Assembly (NCBI GenBank): GCA_937880755.1
Contig: CALGRX010000023.1
Coordinates: forward strand, 8,580 to 72,579
Direction of reading: 5' to 3'
DNA from: an uncultured Clostridia bacterium
Lineage (GTDB): Bacteria; Bacillota; Clostridia; Christensenellales; UBA3700
Length of the DNA stretch: 64,000 nucleotides
The notes beneath the pieces are model-generated. The model had not been told where the DNA came from and made no database searches. It saw only the letters and a list, made by a program, of their open reading frames with translations. Position numbers and translations under genes: made by a program. Positions 1 through 9,320 of this stretch are shown piece after piece. The first letter of the stretch is position 1, and every line of letters begins with the position of its first letter.

Positions 1-987
1 TCGGGTGGAAAATACGGGGTACGGCTTCCTCTTCCTATGTTTGATAGAAAGTTGAAGAAATACTTAAAAGAGCATCATTATGATATTATCCATTGTCATT
101 CTCCCGTTACGCTGTCGAGGACAATGTTACGCTTTGCAAAGAAGAATAATGTTCCGATAGTGTTTACCGTTCATACAAAGTATCATGAAGAAATCAACCG
201 TAGCGTAAAACTAAAGTGTTTGCAAAAATTCGCTTTAAACTTTTTGCTCTATTCAATCAGACGTATGGATTACGTTTGGGCGGTATCCAATATTATGGCG
301 CAGTGTTTGCACGACGTTTATAAAATTGACGTTCCTTGCGACGTTGTAGAGAACGGGTCTCCTAATGCAACTTTGTCTGAAGAAAAGTTGTTTGAATTGG
401 CATGTATTTCTAAAGAAAAACATGCTATCACAGATGAAAGAGTATTGTTGTTTGTTGGCAGATTAGTCGTAGTAAAAAACATTTCTATGCTACTAAATAC
501 GATGAAAATTCTCAAAGAAAACGGCTTAAAATTCAAGTTCTTGATCGTAGGCGACGGAGATTACAAAGAGCAGTTAGAGCAAGAAGCCAAAAAACTAGGC
601 GTTGACGACGTTACGATATTTGTCGGGCAAGTCAACGACGTAGCAGAGTTGTCATCATATTACAAGATAGCGGACTATTTCTTGTTCGCATCTATGTTCG
701 ATTCGGCACCTTTAGTTGTACGCGAGGCATCCAAAATGGGCGCTCCGTCGATATTGGCAAAAGGCTCTTCTTCTGCCGAAAAAATAATAGATAATGAAAA
801 CGGATTCTTGGCGGATTTGACGCCTGAGGCGTGGGCTGACAAGATTATGCAAATAGAGAATAATCCTCAAATCTATCAAAAGGTCAAAGCTAACTGTTCG
901 TCAATTTATCCAACCGTAGACCAAATAGTTGACAACGTGTTAGAAAAATACAAAGAAATTATTAAAAAGGGCAAACCAAAATCGTAA
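1..987 (+). CDS. Glycosyltransferase family 4 (5' end outside window)
   Basis: The frame is open from base 1 (the first codons read SGGKYGVRLPLP before the Met at 37), so the gene begins upstream of the window and 37 is probably not the true start. The visible part has the end of the N-terminal Rossmann domain (IIHCHSPVT, VFTVHTKYHEE) and the GT4 nucleotide-sugar domain (VENGSPNATLSEE, LLFVGRLVVVKNISMLL, FLIVGDGDYKEQLE, and the acidic motif region FASMFDSAPLVVREA). GT4 enzymes retain the anomeric configuration when moving sugar from UDP- or GDP-donors. The closest guess is a glycolipid glucosyltransferase, but the acceptor cannot be read from the sequence. A weak hairpin follows at 1022-1050. 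Confidence 0.85.
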   Translation, partial: SGGKYGVRLPLPMFDRKLKKYLKEHHYDIIHCHSPVTLSRTMLRFAKKNNVPIVFTVHTKYHEEINRSVKLKCLQKFALNFLLYSIRRMDYVWAVSNIMAQCLHDVYKIDVPCDVVENGSPNATLSEEKLFELACISKEKHAITDERVLLFVGRLVVVKNISMLLNTMKILKENGLKFKFLIVGDGDYKEQLEQEAKKLGVDDVTIFVGQVNDVAELSSYYKIADYFLFASMFDSAPLVVREASKMGAPSILAKGSSSAEKIIDNENGFLADLTPEAWADKIMQIENNPQIYQKVKANCSSIYPTVDQIVDNVLEKYKEIIKKGKPKS

Positions 988-1021
988 TTATTTAGTTTTG
1001 TAGCATAATTTGATCGGGACC

Positions 1022-1050
1022 AAAACACTTGTTTGATAACAAGCGTTTTG
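1022..1050 (+). terminator. Possible terminator after the glycosyltransferase
   Basis: An imperfect stem (AAAACACTTGTT paired with AACAAGCGTTTT, loop TGAT, one mismatch) follows the stop by about 35 bases. The T-run is only four bases, so it is weak. The rest of 988-1276 is AT-rich. A TATAAT at 1250-1255 could be the dnaG -10, but no good -35 lies 16-18 bases upstream. Confidence 0.35.
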
Positions 1051-1276
1051 TCAATTAACCTTATCCGAGTATAATATACGCTTTCGCAAAATCTTCCGAT
1101 AATATCAATCATTGAGTCAGTAATATGGAAAAAAAGGTTTTTGCGAAACTTTTTATACTAGCGTACAATATTTTTAATAAATAAAAGTATAAAGAAAGTA
1201 ATAAAGGTAATAATTAAAATTTTTTAGGAAAAACTCGAAAGTCGTCGTATATAATAATTGGAGGGTATAGCGTCCA

Positions 1277-3016
1277 ATGGCAGAAAGTTTTTCTTCGTGG
1301 CTGGACGAGTTTAAGTCACGCATCAATATAGCCGACGTAGTAAGCAGGTACGTAACGCTGACGCCTAAGGGCGGTAGGCTGTGGGCTTGCTGTCCTTTTC
1401 ATCACGAAAAGACCCCTTCGTTTTGCGTAAGCGAGGAGCGCAATTCTTATCATTGCTTCGGTTGTCACGTGGGTGGAGACGCCATAGCTTTCGTTATGGA
1501 GATAGAGCACACCGACTTTATGGGTGCGCTACGCATACTTGCCGATATGTACAACGTGGCTATTCCTACCTTTGAAAAGAGTGGGGATAAAGACGGCAAT
1601 ACCAAAAGGCACAAGGATAGATTGTACGAGCTTATGCGTGTCACCGCCAAGTATTATCACGACAATCTCGTCGGCGAGCAAGGCGCTACGGCGCAAAACT
1701 ATTGGACAAGCAGGGGGGTTACCGGCAAGACGATAACGGCTTTTGGATTGGGATATTCTTTGGGATATTATCAACTTATAGCTTATCTTACGTCCAAGGG
1801 CTTTAGCCAACAAGAGATGATTGACGCGGGCGTGGCGGAGATGAAGGACGGCAAATGTTTTGACGCTTTGGCAGGCAGAGTAATCGTGCCTATCGTCAAC
1901 AATATGAAGCAGGTAGTGGCTTTCGGTGGCAGAAGAATAGTCGACAACGACTATCAACCAAAATACAAAAACACCAAAGAAACGCTAATTTTCAACAAGT
2001 CCAACGAGCTTTTTGGACAAAACAACGTCAAAAAGTTGCAGATGAAAGAAAACGTCAATTCCGTGGTTATGGTAGAGGGATATATGGACGTCATTGCCCT
2101 CTATCAAGCGGGTATATGCAACGCAATGGCTTCGATGGGCACTGCGTTGACGGAAAAACAAGCAAGGCTTATCAAGCGTTACGTAGACAAGGTTATCATA
2201 TGCTACGACGGCGACGCGGCGGGACAAAAAGCCACGGTGAGAGGTCTTGATATATTGTACAAAGCGGGACTTGACGTCAAAGTTATGTCGCTCCCCGAAG
2301 GGCTCGACCCCGACGAATATATCAAGAAGTACGGCAGAGAGCAGTATATGACTTTGATGATGGACGCATTGCCACTCTTTGAGTTCAAGCTTCGTAAGCT
2401 TGCCGAGAGCTTCGACCTAACTACCGCAGAGGGCAAGGGAAAATACGCCGTAGAAGCAATGAAAATTCTCAAAGAATTGGGCAATCCTGCACAGGTTGAA
2501 GCCTATATCCCTATCGTCGTAGAGTATACGGCAATCAATAGAGAGGTGCTGTATCAACAATACGACGCCACTCAAACCACCCCAACGCCTAAGCCAAAAA
2601 CTTTGGTGCATAGAAAGGGCTCTTCCTTTGACGAGGCGGTGAGGTTCGTTTTGTACGCACTGTTCGGCGGAGTGGACGGCGTGGAATGCAAGGAAGATTT
2701 GACTCAATATCTCATAGATCCCAACCACGTCAAACTATACGATATGGTTAGGGCAAAAGGTACGAGCAACCTCACCCTCGACGACTTGTCGTCGCAAGAA
2801 GAAACTAATCCCGAAGTGAAAGCTATTCGCATGGCAGGCAGTAAGGTCAGCGACGAGGTGGCTCAAGCATATTTCGATGGATGCTTATCCAAAATTCTAA
2901 AAACGACCAAACAACAAAAGCTCCAAACGTTGTCTAAGATGATAGACCAAGAGGAAGATGAAGAAATCAGAGCTTTGTTGCAAGAACAATTTATTCAATT
3001 AGCAAAAAAACAATAG
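1277..3016 (+). CDS. dnaG: DNA primase DnaG
   Basis: Synthesises RNA primers at the replication fork and docks on the replicative helicase. The 579 aa order matches the family: an N-terminal CHC2 zinc finger ([12 protein letters not shown] with the second pair in [11 protein letters not shown], about residues 38-68), the RNA-polymerase core, and a Toprim domain with [10 protein letters not shown] and the acidic YDGDAAGQK (about residues 262-330). A variable C-terminal helicase-interaction region follows. The start is set by GGAGGG at 1260-1265. It is first in the dnaG-rpoD-trmK-Nif3 cluster typical of Firmicutes, and rpoD begins 10 bases after the stop. Confidence 0.97.
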   Translation: MAESFSSWLDEFKSRINIADVVSRYVTLTPKGGRLWACCPFHHEKTPSFCVSEERNSYHCFGCHVGGDAIAFVMEIEHTDFMGALRILADMYNVAIPTFEKSGDKDGNTKRHKDRLYELMRVTAKYYHDNLVGEQGATAQNYWTSRGVTGKTITAFGLGYSLGYYQLIAYLTSKGFSQQEMIDAGVAEMKDGKCFDALAGRVIVPIVNNMKQVVAFGGRRIVDNDYQPKYKNTKETLIFNKSNELFGQNNVKKLQMKENVNSVVMVEGYMDVIALYQAGICNAMASMGTALTEKQARLIKRYVDKVIICYDGDAAGQKATVRGLDILYKAGLDVKVMSLPEGLDPDEYIKKYGREQYMTLMMDALPLFEFKLRKLAESFDLTTAEGKGKYAVEAMKILKELGNPAQVEAYIPIVVEYTAINREVLYQQYDATQTTPTPKPKTLVHRKGSSFDEAVRFVLYALFGGVDGVECKEDLTQYLIDPNHVKLYDMVRAKGTSNLTLDDLSSQEETNPEVKAIRMAGSKVSDEVAQAYFDGCLSKILKTTKQQKLQTLSKMIDQEEDEEIRALLQEQFIQLAKKQ

Positions 3017-3026
3017 GAGAAAGACG

Positions 3027-4103
3027 ATGGCAGAACAAAAAAACGAAAACAACGAAAAGAAACTGCGTAGAGAAGAAAAAATCCGTAGTGCCGTGGACGG
3101 CTTGATTGCTTCGGCGGTTGGCGGAAAGCTCTCCGAAGAGCAAGTTAACGAAAGACTTGACAGATTTGCTCTTAGCGTAGAAGAAATGGAAAACGTCTAC
3201 GGAGAACTCAAAGCCAAAGGTATTACCGTCAGCAACTCTTCTCTCAGCGAGAAGATAGCTATTGACAACTTCGATTCCAGCACCGACGACTCTGTCAAGA
3301 TGTATCTCAAGGAGATAGGACAAGTTCCTCTGCTTACTACCGAAGAAGAAGTAGAGCTTGCCAAGAAAATGAACGAGGGCGATATGTCGGCAAGGGACAA
3401 GCTCAGCGTAGCCAACCTAAGACTCGTCGTTTCGATTGCCAAGAGATACGTGGGTAGGGGTATGCACTTCCTTGACCTAATTCAAGAGGGTAATCTCGGA
3501 TTGATGAAAGCCGTAGAAAAGTTCGATTATGAGAGAGGCTTCAAGTTTTCAACCTACGCTACTTGGTGGATTAAGCAATCTATCACGAGAGCTATAGCCG
3601 ACCAAGCTAGAACTATTCGTATCCCGGTGCATATGGTGGAAACTATCAACAAACTCGGCAGAGTATCGAGAAATCTTTTGCAAACGCTGGGTAGAGAGCC
3701 TTCGGCAGCGGAAATAGCGGAAAAAATGGGAATAACCGAAGATAAGGTCATCGAAATTCAAAAGATTGCGCAAGACCCCGTATCACTCGAAAAGCCAATA
3801 GGCGAAGAAGAGGACAGCCACCTCGGTGATTTTATCGAAGACAATTCTTCGGTATCTCCTGCCGAAAAAGCCGAAGCCGCAATGCTTAGAGAACATTTGC
3901 TGCAAGTGCTCAGCACGCTCACTCCTCGTGAACAAGAAGTGTTGATAATGCGTTACGGCATCAAGGATTCTCGCCCTAAGACTTTGGAAGAAGTGGGCAA
4001 AGAATTCAACGTAACTCGTGAGCGTATTAGACAAATCGAGGCGAAGGCGCTTAGAAAGCTCCGTCATCCTAACCGTCAAAAGAAGCTCAAAGACTACATT
4101 TGA
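3027..4103 (+). CDS. rpoD: Primary sigma factor RpoD (sigma-70/SigA)
   Basis: The housekeeping sigma factor that directs RNA polymerase to TTGACA/TATAAT promoters. The 358 aa match the short Firmicutes SigA form, with a small region 1.1. Region 2 is clear ([18 protein letters not shown], then [20 protein letters not shown], about residues 150-195), followed by region 3 and region 4.2 with its helix-turn-helix ([20 protein letters not shown], near residue 320). AGGAG at 3017-3021 sets the start. The promoters listed elsewhere in this window fit its expected specificity, with 17-base spacers in almost every case. Confidence 0.97.
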   Translation: MAEQKNENNEKKLRREEKIRSAVDGLIASAVGGKLSEEQVNERLDRFALSVEEMENVYGELKAKGITVSNSSLSEKIAIDNFDSSTDDSVKMYLKEIGQVPLLTTEEEVELAKKMNEGDMSARDKLSVANLRLVVSIAKRYVGRGMHFLDLIQEGNLGLMKAVEKFDYERGFKFSTYATWWIKQSITRAIADQARTIRIPVHMVETINKLGRVSRNLLQTLGREPSAAEIAEKMGITEDKVIEIQKIAQDPVSLEKPIGEEEDSHLGDFIEDNSSVSPAEKAEAAMLREHLLQVLSTLTPREQEVLIMRYGIKDSRPKTLEEVGKEFNVTRERIRQIEAKALRKLRHPNRQKKLKDYI

Positions 4104-4104
4104 T

Positions 4105-4773
4105 ATGAAAAAACTTGACTCTAGATTGAGGGCGGTTGTGGATAATATCAGTGGAACGGTGCTTGCAGACGTAGGTTGCGACCACGGCAAAATAGGTTTG
4201 ACGGCTCTCAAAGAAGGTAGAGTGACCAAAGCGATAGAGAGTGACCTGTCCGCAGCCAGCCTCGACAAGGCTATCAAACTAGCTAAGGAAGAGGGATTGA
4301 CTAGCGTCGAGTTTATACGTTGCGACGGCTTTGACGGATACCACGACGACCAAGTTGACGTTGCCGTCATTGCGGGTATGGGCGGTAGAGAAATCGTCAA
4401 AATCCTCGGCAGACAAGTGCAAGGCATAGTCAAATACGTGTTGCTCGCGCATAGTGACGTGGACTATCTCAGACGCTATTTGGCGGAGAACGGATACGTT
4501 AGAGAACGAGATTACGTCGTAGAAAGTTGCAAAAAGTTTTACAACCTGATAGTTGCAACTAGAGGAGAAGAAAATCCGTCATATCGAGAGATAATGCTTG
4601 GTAGCAACTCGATTGCCGACCCGACGTTTTGTAGATACGTCGAGAATGAGCTGACCAAGATAGGCGCTTACGCCGAATTCGTCGCTACGGATAGTCAAAC
4701 CAAAAGATATTACGACTTGCTCCAAGAAGTAGGTGAGGAGATAAAATATGCAAAAGCTATCTCAAATAATTAA
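4105..4773 (+). CDS. trmK: tRNA (adenine22-N1)-methyltransferase TrmK
   Basis: A SAM-dependent methyltransferase that makes m1A22 in bacterial tRNAs. The SAM-binding motif is VLADVGCDHGKIGL near the N-terminus, followed by the family-typical AVIAGMGGREIVKIL. The open frame extends upstream into rpoD, but the ATG at 4105, one base after the rpoD stop, gives the family N-terminus (MKKLDSRLRAVVDNI) and a 222 aa protein of normal length. The last 26 bases overlap the Nif3-like gene. The order rpoD-trmK-Nif3 matches B. subtilis sigA-yqfN-yqfO, which strongly supports the call. Confidence 0.93.
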   Translation: MKKLDSRLRAVVDNISGTVLADVGCDHGKIGLTALKEGRVTKAIESDLSAASLDKAIKLAKEEGLTSVEFIRCDGFDGYHDDQVDVAVIAGMGGREIVKILGRQVQGIVKYVLLAHSDVDYLRRYLAENGYVRERDYVVESCKKFYNLIVATRGEENPSYREIMLGSNSIADPTFCRYVENELTKIGAYAEFVATDSQTKRYYDLLQEVGEEIKYAKAISNN

Positions 4774-5509
4774 GGTTTTGGAGAGCAACGCCCCTCTAAC
4801 GCTTGCCGAAGAGTGGGATAATTGCGGTCTTATCGTGGGAGACAGTGACGCTATGATTGCCAAAGCGCTAGTGTGCGTCGACGTAACCCCCGCTGTGGTA
4901 GAAGAAGCGGTGAAAAATGGTTGCAACCTTATAGTGTCGCATCATCCCGTGATATTTGGAGCTATCAAACGCATAGGACAAGACGATTTGACGGGCAAAA
5001 TCATTATGCAAGCCGTCAAAAACGACGTCAATATCTATTGTATGCACACCAACTTAGACTGCGTGACGGGTGGTATCAATAGCAAGCTTGCCGTAGAGCT
5101 CGGCTTGATTGACAGAGACGGCAAAGACTGTTGCTGGAGAACGGGCAAATTGAATAAGCCCACGAGTTTGAGAGAGCTAGTTGACAAGATAGTTGCAATT
5201 ACGGGCGAAAAGCACGTGCGCACGGCAGGCGACCTTGACGCTAATATTGACGTTGTAGGAATTTGTAGCGGTGCGGGCGGTAGAATGGACGAATTGATTG
5301 ACGAGGTATTAGTTCCTCACGGCGTTCAGGTATTCATCACCGCGGAAGTCAAGCATTCCTTGTTGTTGACGCTCAAGGATAAGGCAATTTCACTTATAGA
5401 ACTCGGACATTGGACGAGTGAAAGAATAGCAAAAAATATAATATACGATTGGTTGCAAGGCAGTATCGAAGTTGAAAAATCTCAACGAGACGCCGACCCG
5501 TACAACTGA
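4748..5509 (+). CDS. Nif3-like dinuclear metal centre protein (YqfO family)
   Basis: A member of the Nif3/DUF34 family; the biochemical role is unsettled, with GTP cyclohydrolase I type 2 often used as a legacy name. Metal-ligand motifs are visible: ILVSHHPVIFG-type sequence (SHHPVIFG), CMHTNLDCVTGGIN, and the C-terminal ELGHWTSE. At 253 aa this is the short form, lacking the middle PII-like insertion that brings B. subtilis YqfO to about 370 aa. The start lies inside trmK (26-base overlap), suggesting translational coupling. Function by family only. Confidence 0.9.
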   Translation: MQKLSQIIKVLESNAPLTLAEEWDNCGLIVGDSDAMIAKALVCVDVTPAVVEEAVKNGCNLIVSHHPVIFGAIKRIGQDDLTGKIIMQAVKNDVNIYCMHTNLDCVTGGINSKLAVELGLIDRDGKDCCWRTGKLNKPTSLRELVDKIVAITGEKHVRTAGDLDANIDVVGICSGAGGRMDELIDEVLVPHGVQVFITAEVKHSLLLTLKDKAISLIELGHWTSERIAKNIIYDWLQGSIEVEKSQRDADPYN

Positions 5510-5523
5510 TTGAGGAGGAGCAT

Positions 5524-6228
5524 ATGAATATAGACAAAATTTTGGAATATCAAAAGGTTGATATGGAATTTATCAAACTCGAAGAAGACATGCGTAAGAG
5601 CGAAGAATATCAAAAATATCTTGCCTACCAAAACGAAAGAAAGAGAGCGGTAGAAGAGGTTATCAGACTCAACAGCATTACCGAAGAGGCGTTTTCGAGC
5701 TTTGCGAGCGTTGACGCTCAGTATCAAGATGCCATCAAAGAGATTGAAGAATTGAGCAAGCACGTCAACGACGACGCTCAAGACGACGAGTTAGATTATT
5801 ATTCCAAGCAACTTGACAAATACACGACCATTATTGAAAACTACGAAAAAGAACTCAGTAGACTCAAAGGAGAGCTCAGTCAAATTCAAAGCAAATTCAA
5901 AGCGGAGATGGACAGCGCGTCCAAGGCAGGCGCGTTAGAAAAATCTTACGCCGACAAGTTTACTAAACTTAGAGAGAGCAAAATGGCTATTGCAAAAGAA
6001 CTTGACAATAAGAAAAAAGCCATTGCCAAGGACGTTGAACCGCAGTTGATGGCAATATATCTCGATGCGCGTAAGAGAGGCAAAAAACCCGTGTTCGTAC
6101 CTTACAACAAAGAAGGACACGCTTGTGCCTGCGGTATCGAGGTGGATACCAACATCCGTGATAAGATGGACGCAGGTCTTCCTTATATCGAATGCCCTAA
6201 CTGTGGCAGAATAATGTACAACAAATAA
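5524..6228 (+). CDS. C4-type zinc-ribbon protein with long coiled coil (COG1579-like)
   Basis: The 234 aa begin with about 170 residues of charged heptad-like helix (long antiparallel coiled coil, rich in E, K and Q) and end in a zinc ribbon with two Cys pairs (CACGIEVD and CPNCGRIM). This layout matches the COG1579 family, annotated as possible nucleic-acid-binding zinc-ribbon proteins and commonly found next to the Nif3-like gene. GAGGAGGAGC just upstream of 5524 is a strong ribosome binding site. The molecular role is unknown. Confidence 0.88.
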   Translation: MNIDKILEYQKVDMEFIKLEEDMRKSEEYQKYLAYQNERKRAVEEVIRLNSITEEAFSSFASVDAQYQDAIKEIEELSKHVNDDAQDDELDYYSKQLDKYTTIIENYEKELSRLKGELSQIQSKFKAEMDSASKAGALEKSYADKFTKLRESKMAIAKELDNKKKAIAKDVEPQLMAIYLDARKRGKKPVFVPYNKEGHACACGIEVDTNIRDKMDAGLPYIECPNCGRIMYNK

Positions 6229-6229
6229 T

Positions 6230-6874
6230 ATGAAAAAACTCGACTTGGCAAAGAGTGTATTATATCCGTTGATACTCGGCGTAATTGCAATGGCAATAGG
6301 CGTTGGTTTGGCGATATATTATCACGCGAAAGGTAGCGTAAATATATCGTCCTATCTAGTTCCTATTTTGACTATGATCGTGGGTATCGTGTGTCTTGTC
6401 GGAGGAGTGGTGAGAAGCCGTCAATACGCCATACAAAACAAAATTCTGAGGTCGGGCAAGACTACCACAGCGCATTTTATTAGATATATATCGGGTGGCA
6501 AGTCGGGCAAATCCGAGTATTTTAGCGTAGAGTATAGCTATAGTGACGGCGCTCAAACCTATACCAACGTTTCGCCTACGCAGTTTAGTTGGCAAGAAGT
6601 GCTTGCGCTCAAATCGGCGGAAAAATTTTCGATAGGCTATATAGGCAACAAGTGCTTGCTGCTAGACGACTTGCAACTGTTGATGCTCACTTATAGCAAT
6701 AAGATGAAAAGTCTACAACAAAAGTACGAGCAAGCGGTATGCAAAGTCGAGCAGTTACAACGCGATTACGAAGGTAGGGTTGCCACGCGCAACAAGAGCG
6801 TCGCCGTACAAAAACAAGAAAAGCGAGATAGCCAAGAAAAAGAAAAACCTAACTGCGAAGACGGAATAAATTGA
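6230..6874 (+). CDS. Membrane protein of unknown function, DUF3592-like
   Basis: 214 aa with two predicted membrane helices near the N-terminus (VLYPLILGVIAMAIGVGLAI and YLVPILTMIVGIVCLVGGVV), a central beta-rich segment (TTTAHFIRYISGG, EYSYSDGAQTYTN) and a charged helical tail from about residue 165. The middle resembles DUF3592-type domains, in which two helices flank a beta sandwich, but this is pattern matching only. The gene starts one base after the zinc-ribbon stop, so it closes the dnaG operon. No function can be assigned. Confidence 0.75.
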   Translation: MKKLDLAKSVLYPLILGVIAMAIGVGLAIYYHAKGSVNISSYLVPILTMIVGIVCLVGGVVRSRQYAIQNKILRSGKTTTAHFIRYISGGKSGKSEYFSVEYSYSDGAQTYTNVSPTQFSWQEVLALKSAEKFSIGYIGNKCLLLDDLQLLMLTYSNKMKSLQQKYEQAVCKVEQLQRDYEGRVATRNKSVAVQKQEKRDSQEKEKPNCEDGIN

Positions 6875-6955
6875 CGAAAAAGTCGATACGTGTCGACAAA
6901 AAATAAAGTATCGAGTAGGTACGACATAATAAGACGGCAAGTGAAAAGGAAATAT

Positions 6956-7570
6956 ATGCAATACTCTCTCGAAGAAAAGTATAATCGCATCAAAAGCGAA
7001 ATAGTCAATATATAGTCTGCCAATACTATTGAGGTGGTCAAAGAGATGATGCGCAGAGATTGTATAGCTATTCACGGACCCCGAACACCACTTTCTTGAC
7101 GGGGCGGCTTTGTTGACGGCATACTGCAATGCGGGCGGGAATATCGACTTGCGGGGTTGCTCGGACGCTCTTGCCGAGCGCTCTATCAAAATGCCTGGGG
7201 ATATGTGCGCCTATTGGGGGTATACGGTTCGGTGGCGTCGGTAGGTTCGGTGTTGTCGATTATCCACGACACACAGCCACTCTCTGGCGACGAATATTAT
7301 AAAGACAATCTACAGCTTACCTCTACGATTTTGAGCAAGATGAGTAAGATAGGCACGGACCAAGATGTTGCAAAAGAAACGCCTTTCTTTCGTTAAGCCA
7401 CGCGGTAGATTTTATAAGAAAAGTACGGCGTAGAAATGACTATGGACAAAATCGTATGTGAGTTTTCTCCTATCAACAAGCAGTGTGTCGGCGATAAATG
7501 TCCGTTTTTGCCAAGGCGCAACGAAATTGACAATAGGCAACGACAATCTTACTTCTACAAAACATTATAA
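6956..7570 (+). pseudogene. Decayed DUF5714-type gene
   Basis: Joining three frames gives one recognisable protein. It starts MQYSLEEKYNRIKSEIVNI, then meets a TAG at about 7013, then TIEVVKEMMRRDCIAIHG. Moving one base near 7080 gives GPEHHFLDGAALLTAYCNAG. A second shift near 7210-7220 gives SVLSIIHDTQPLSGDEYY. A third near 7420 gives YGVEMTMDKIVCEFSPINKQ and the cysteine tail CVGDKCPFLP. The order IHGPEHHFL, TAYCNAGG, PLSG and a C-terminal CxGxxCPF is how DUF5714 proteins look. With one stop and at least three frameshifts, it cannot make the full protein. This decay explains the apparent gene desert from 6875 to 7651. Confidence 0.8.
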
Positions 7571-7601
7571 ACCGACACGATTATCAATAAAGAATAGTAA
7601 C

Positions 7602-7636
7602 AAAAAAAGGACTGCTTGCAATTGGCAAACAGTCCT
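7602..7636 (-). terminator. Rho-independent terminator of asd-dapA-dapB
   Basis: On the minus strand an AGGACTG/CAGTCCT stem is followed directly by seven T residues. It lies about 16 bases past the dapB stop. Confidence 0.85.
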
Positions 7637-7651
7637 AAATTTATCTTGATT

Positions 7652-8419
7652 TTAGTCAACCATCGTTGCAATGAGGTCTTGCATATCGTGCAGACCGCAA
7701 GAGCGACCGACAATGTATTTAGCGGCTTTGACCGCACCTACGGCAAATACCATTTTGCTTTGAGCTTCGTGTGATATGGTGATTACTTCGTCCTTACCGA
7801 TAAATAGCGCTTCGTGCTTGCCTACAATCGTTCCGCCTCTTACTGCGTGGATACCTATTTCGTCCTGTTGACGCTTGGTATCGCCGCCGTTTCTTCCGTA
7901 GACGAAACGCTTTTGGTTGTCGTACTCTTCGTTGATAGCCTTGGCAATGGCTAGTGCCGTACCGGAAGGGCTGTCGACTTTTTGATTGTGGTGCTGCTCG
8001 ATAATCTCGACGTCGTAAGAATCTCCCAAAAATTGTACGGCTTTGCGACACAAGGCAGTCATAAGATTGACGCCCAAAGAGAGATTGGCAGTCTTGAAGA
8101 TTGCGATTTGTTCGCTATATTTGCCGATTTGCACTATTTGGTCGATGTTATAACCCGTGGTAGCCAACACTACTTTGCAGTTGTGAGCCACGGCGAATTG
8201 CATCAAAGGCTCGAGCGCGTCGGGTCTAGAAAAGTCGATAATAACGTCGGGTACGACGTCTATTTGGTCGGCGTCGGCAAAGACGGGCACGTCAAAAGCT
8301 TTTGGATCGGCGTATTTGTCCACACCGCCAATGCAAATTGCTTCGCTGTCGTTTTGGAGACATTCGAGCACGTTTTTACCCATTTTTCCGCCTATTCCCC
8401 ATATCAAAACATTTATCAT
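7652..8419 (-). CDS. dapB: 4-hydroxy-tetrahydrodipicolinate reductase DapB
   Basis: Reduces hydroxy-tetrahydrodipicolinate with NAD(P)H to tetrahydrodipicolinate, the branch point to meso-DAP and lysine. The 255 aa show the N-terminal dinucleotide-binding glycine motif (IWGIGGKMGKNV), VLATTGYN, and the catalytic/substrate signature EIIEQHHNQKVDSPSGTAL (about residues 138-156). It is third in the minus-strand asd-dapA-dapB operon, 13 bases after dapA, with GAGGAG before the ATG at 8419, and is followed by a clear terminator. Confidence 0.96.
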   Translation of the reverse strand: MINVLIWGIGGKMGKNVLECLQNDSEAICIGGVDKYADPKAFDVPVFADADQIDVVPDVIIDFSRPDALEPLMQFAVAHNCKVVLATTGYNIDQIVQIGKYSEQIAIFKTANLSLGVNLMTALCRKAVQFLGDSYDVEIIEQHHNQKVDSPSGTALAIAKAINEEYDNQKRFVYGRNGGDTKRQQDEIGIHAVRGGTIVGKHEALFIGKDEVITISHEAQSKMVFAVGAVKAAKYIVGRSCGLHDMQDLIATMVD

Positions 8420-8432
8420 AAGTAGCTCCTCG

Positions 8433-9308
8433 TTATATCAATTGTAGTTGTTGCAAAACTCTTTCCAATCTTTGGCTTTGCGCTTCGCTCATAGGAGTGA
8501 GAGGTAGTCTAAGAATATTGTCGATTAGTCCCATTCTACTGCAAGCGTACTTGGCAGGGATAGGGTTAACCTCGTAGAACAAAGCCTTAAAGAGTTCTGC
8601 ATACTTGCTCTCAAGTTTTCTTGCCTCGGCGAAATTGCCGTCGAGAGCCAATCTCATCATCTTACTCATTTCACCGGGAATAACGTTGCTTGCCACGGAC
8701 AAAACGCCCGCACCGCCCATCTCTACGATATCAACGGCTATGCCGTCGTCGCCCGAATAGAGTAGCATATCGCTATCTTTGATGAGGTCGTAAGTTTGCT
8801 TGATTTGTTCGAGATTGCCACTAGCTTCCTTGATACCTTTGAGGTTGGATAGAGTCGCCAATCTCTCGGCAGTCGTGGGCAAGATATTTACACCCGTGCG
8901 AGAAGGCACGTTGTACGCGATGATAGGCAAGGACGTAGAATTGTTGATAGCCTTATAGTGCTGATACAAGCCTTCTTGAGTGCATTTGTTGTAATACGGC
9001 GTAACAACCAAGGCACAATCCGCGCCGATTTTTTCGACGAACTTGATGTTTTCGATAGCCGTAGCCGTACAGTTGCTACCCGTGCCGATGATGACGGGTA
9101 CACGGTGATTGATATATTTGATAGCCCATTCTATGACTTGGAACTTTTCGGTCGCAGTCATCGTGGCAGGCTCGCCGGTAGTACCGCACACTAAGAGAGC
9201 GTCGATACCTTGGTCGATTTGTCTGTCGATAAAAGCGCCGAAAGCGTCGTAGTCTATACCCCTTTCTTTGAATGGGGTGATGAGGGCAGTTGCCGTTCCT
9301 CTGAACAT
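8433..9308 (-). CDS. dapA: 4-hydroxy-tetrahydrodipicolinate synthase DapA
   Basis: Condenses pyruvate with aspartate semialdehyde, the first committed step to lysine and DAP. It is a TIM-barrel class I aldolase: the sequence shows GTTGEPATMT, the catalytic-tyrosine segment VTPYYNKCTQEG, and the Schiff-base lysine in GIKEASGN. A GTG six bases upstream (9314) is also in frame, but it overlaps the AGAGGTG ribosome binding site, so the ATG at 9308 (MFRGTATALITPF, 291 aa) is preferred. It sits 12 bases after asd and is expected to be controlled by the upstream lysine riboswitch. Confidence 0.95.
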   Translation of the reverse strand: MFRGTATALITPFKERGIDYDAFGAFIDRQIDQGIDALLVCGTTGEPATMTATEKFQVIEWAIKYINHRVPVIIGTGSNCTATAIENIKFVEKIGADCALVVTPYYNKCTQEGLYQHYKAINNSTSLPIIAYNVPSRTGVNILPTTAERLATLSNLKGIKEASGNLEQIKQTYDLIKDSDMLLYSGDDGIAVDIVEMGGAGVLSVASNVIPGEMSKMMRLALDGNFAEARKLESKYAELFKALFYEVNPIPAKYACSRMGLIDNILRLPLTPMSEAQSQRLERVLQQLQLI

Positions 9309-9320
9309 AAGCACCTCTAA

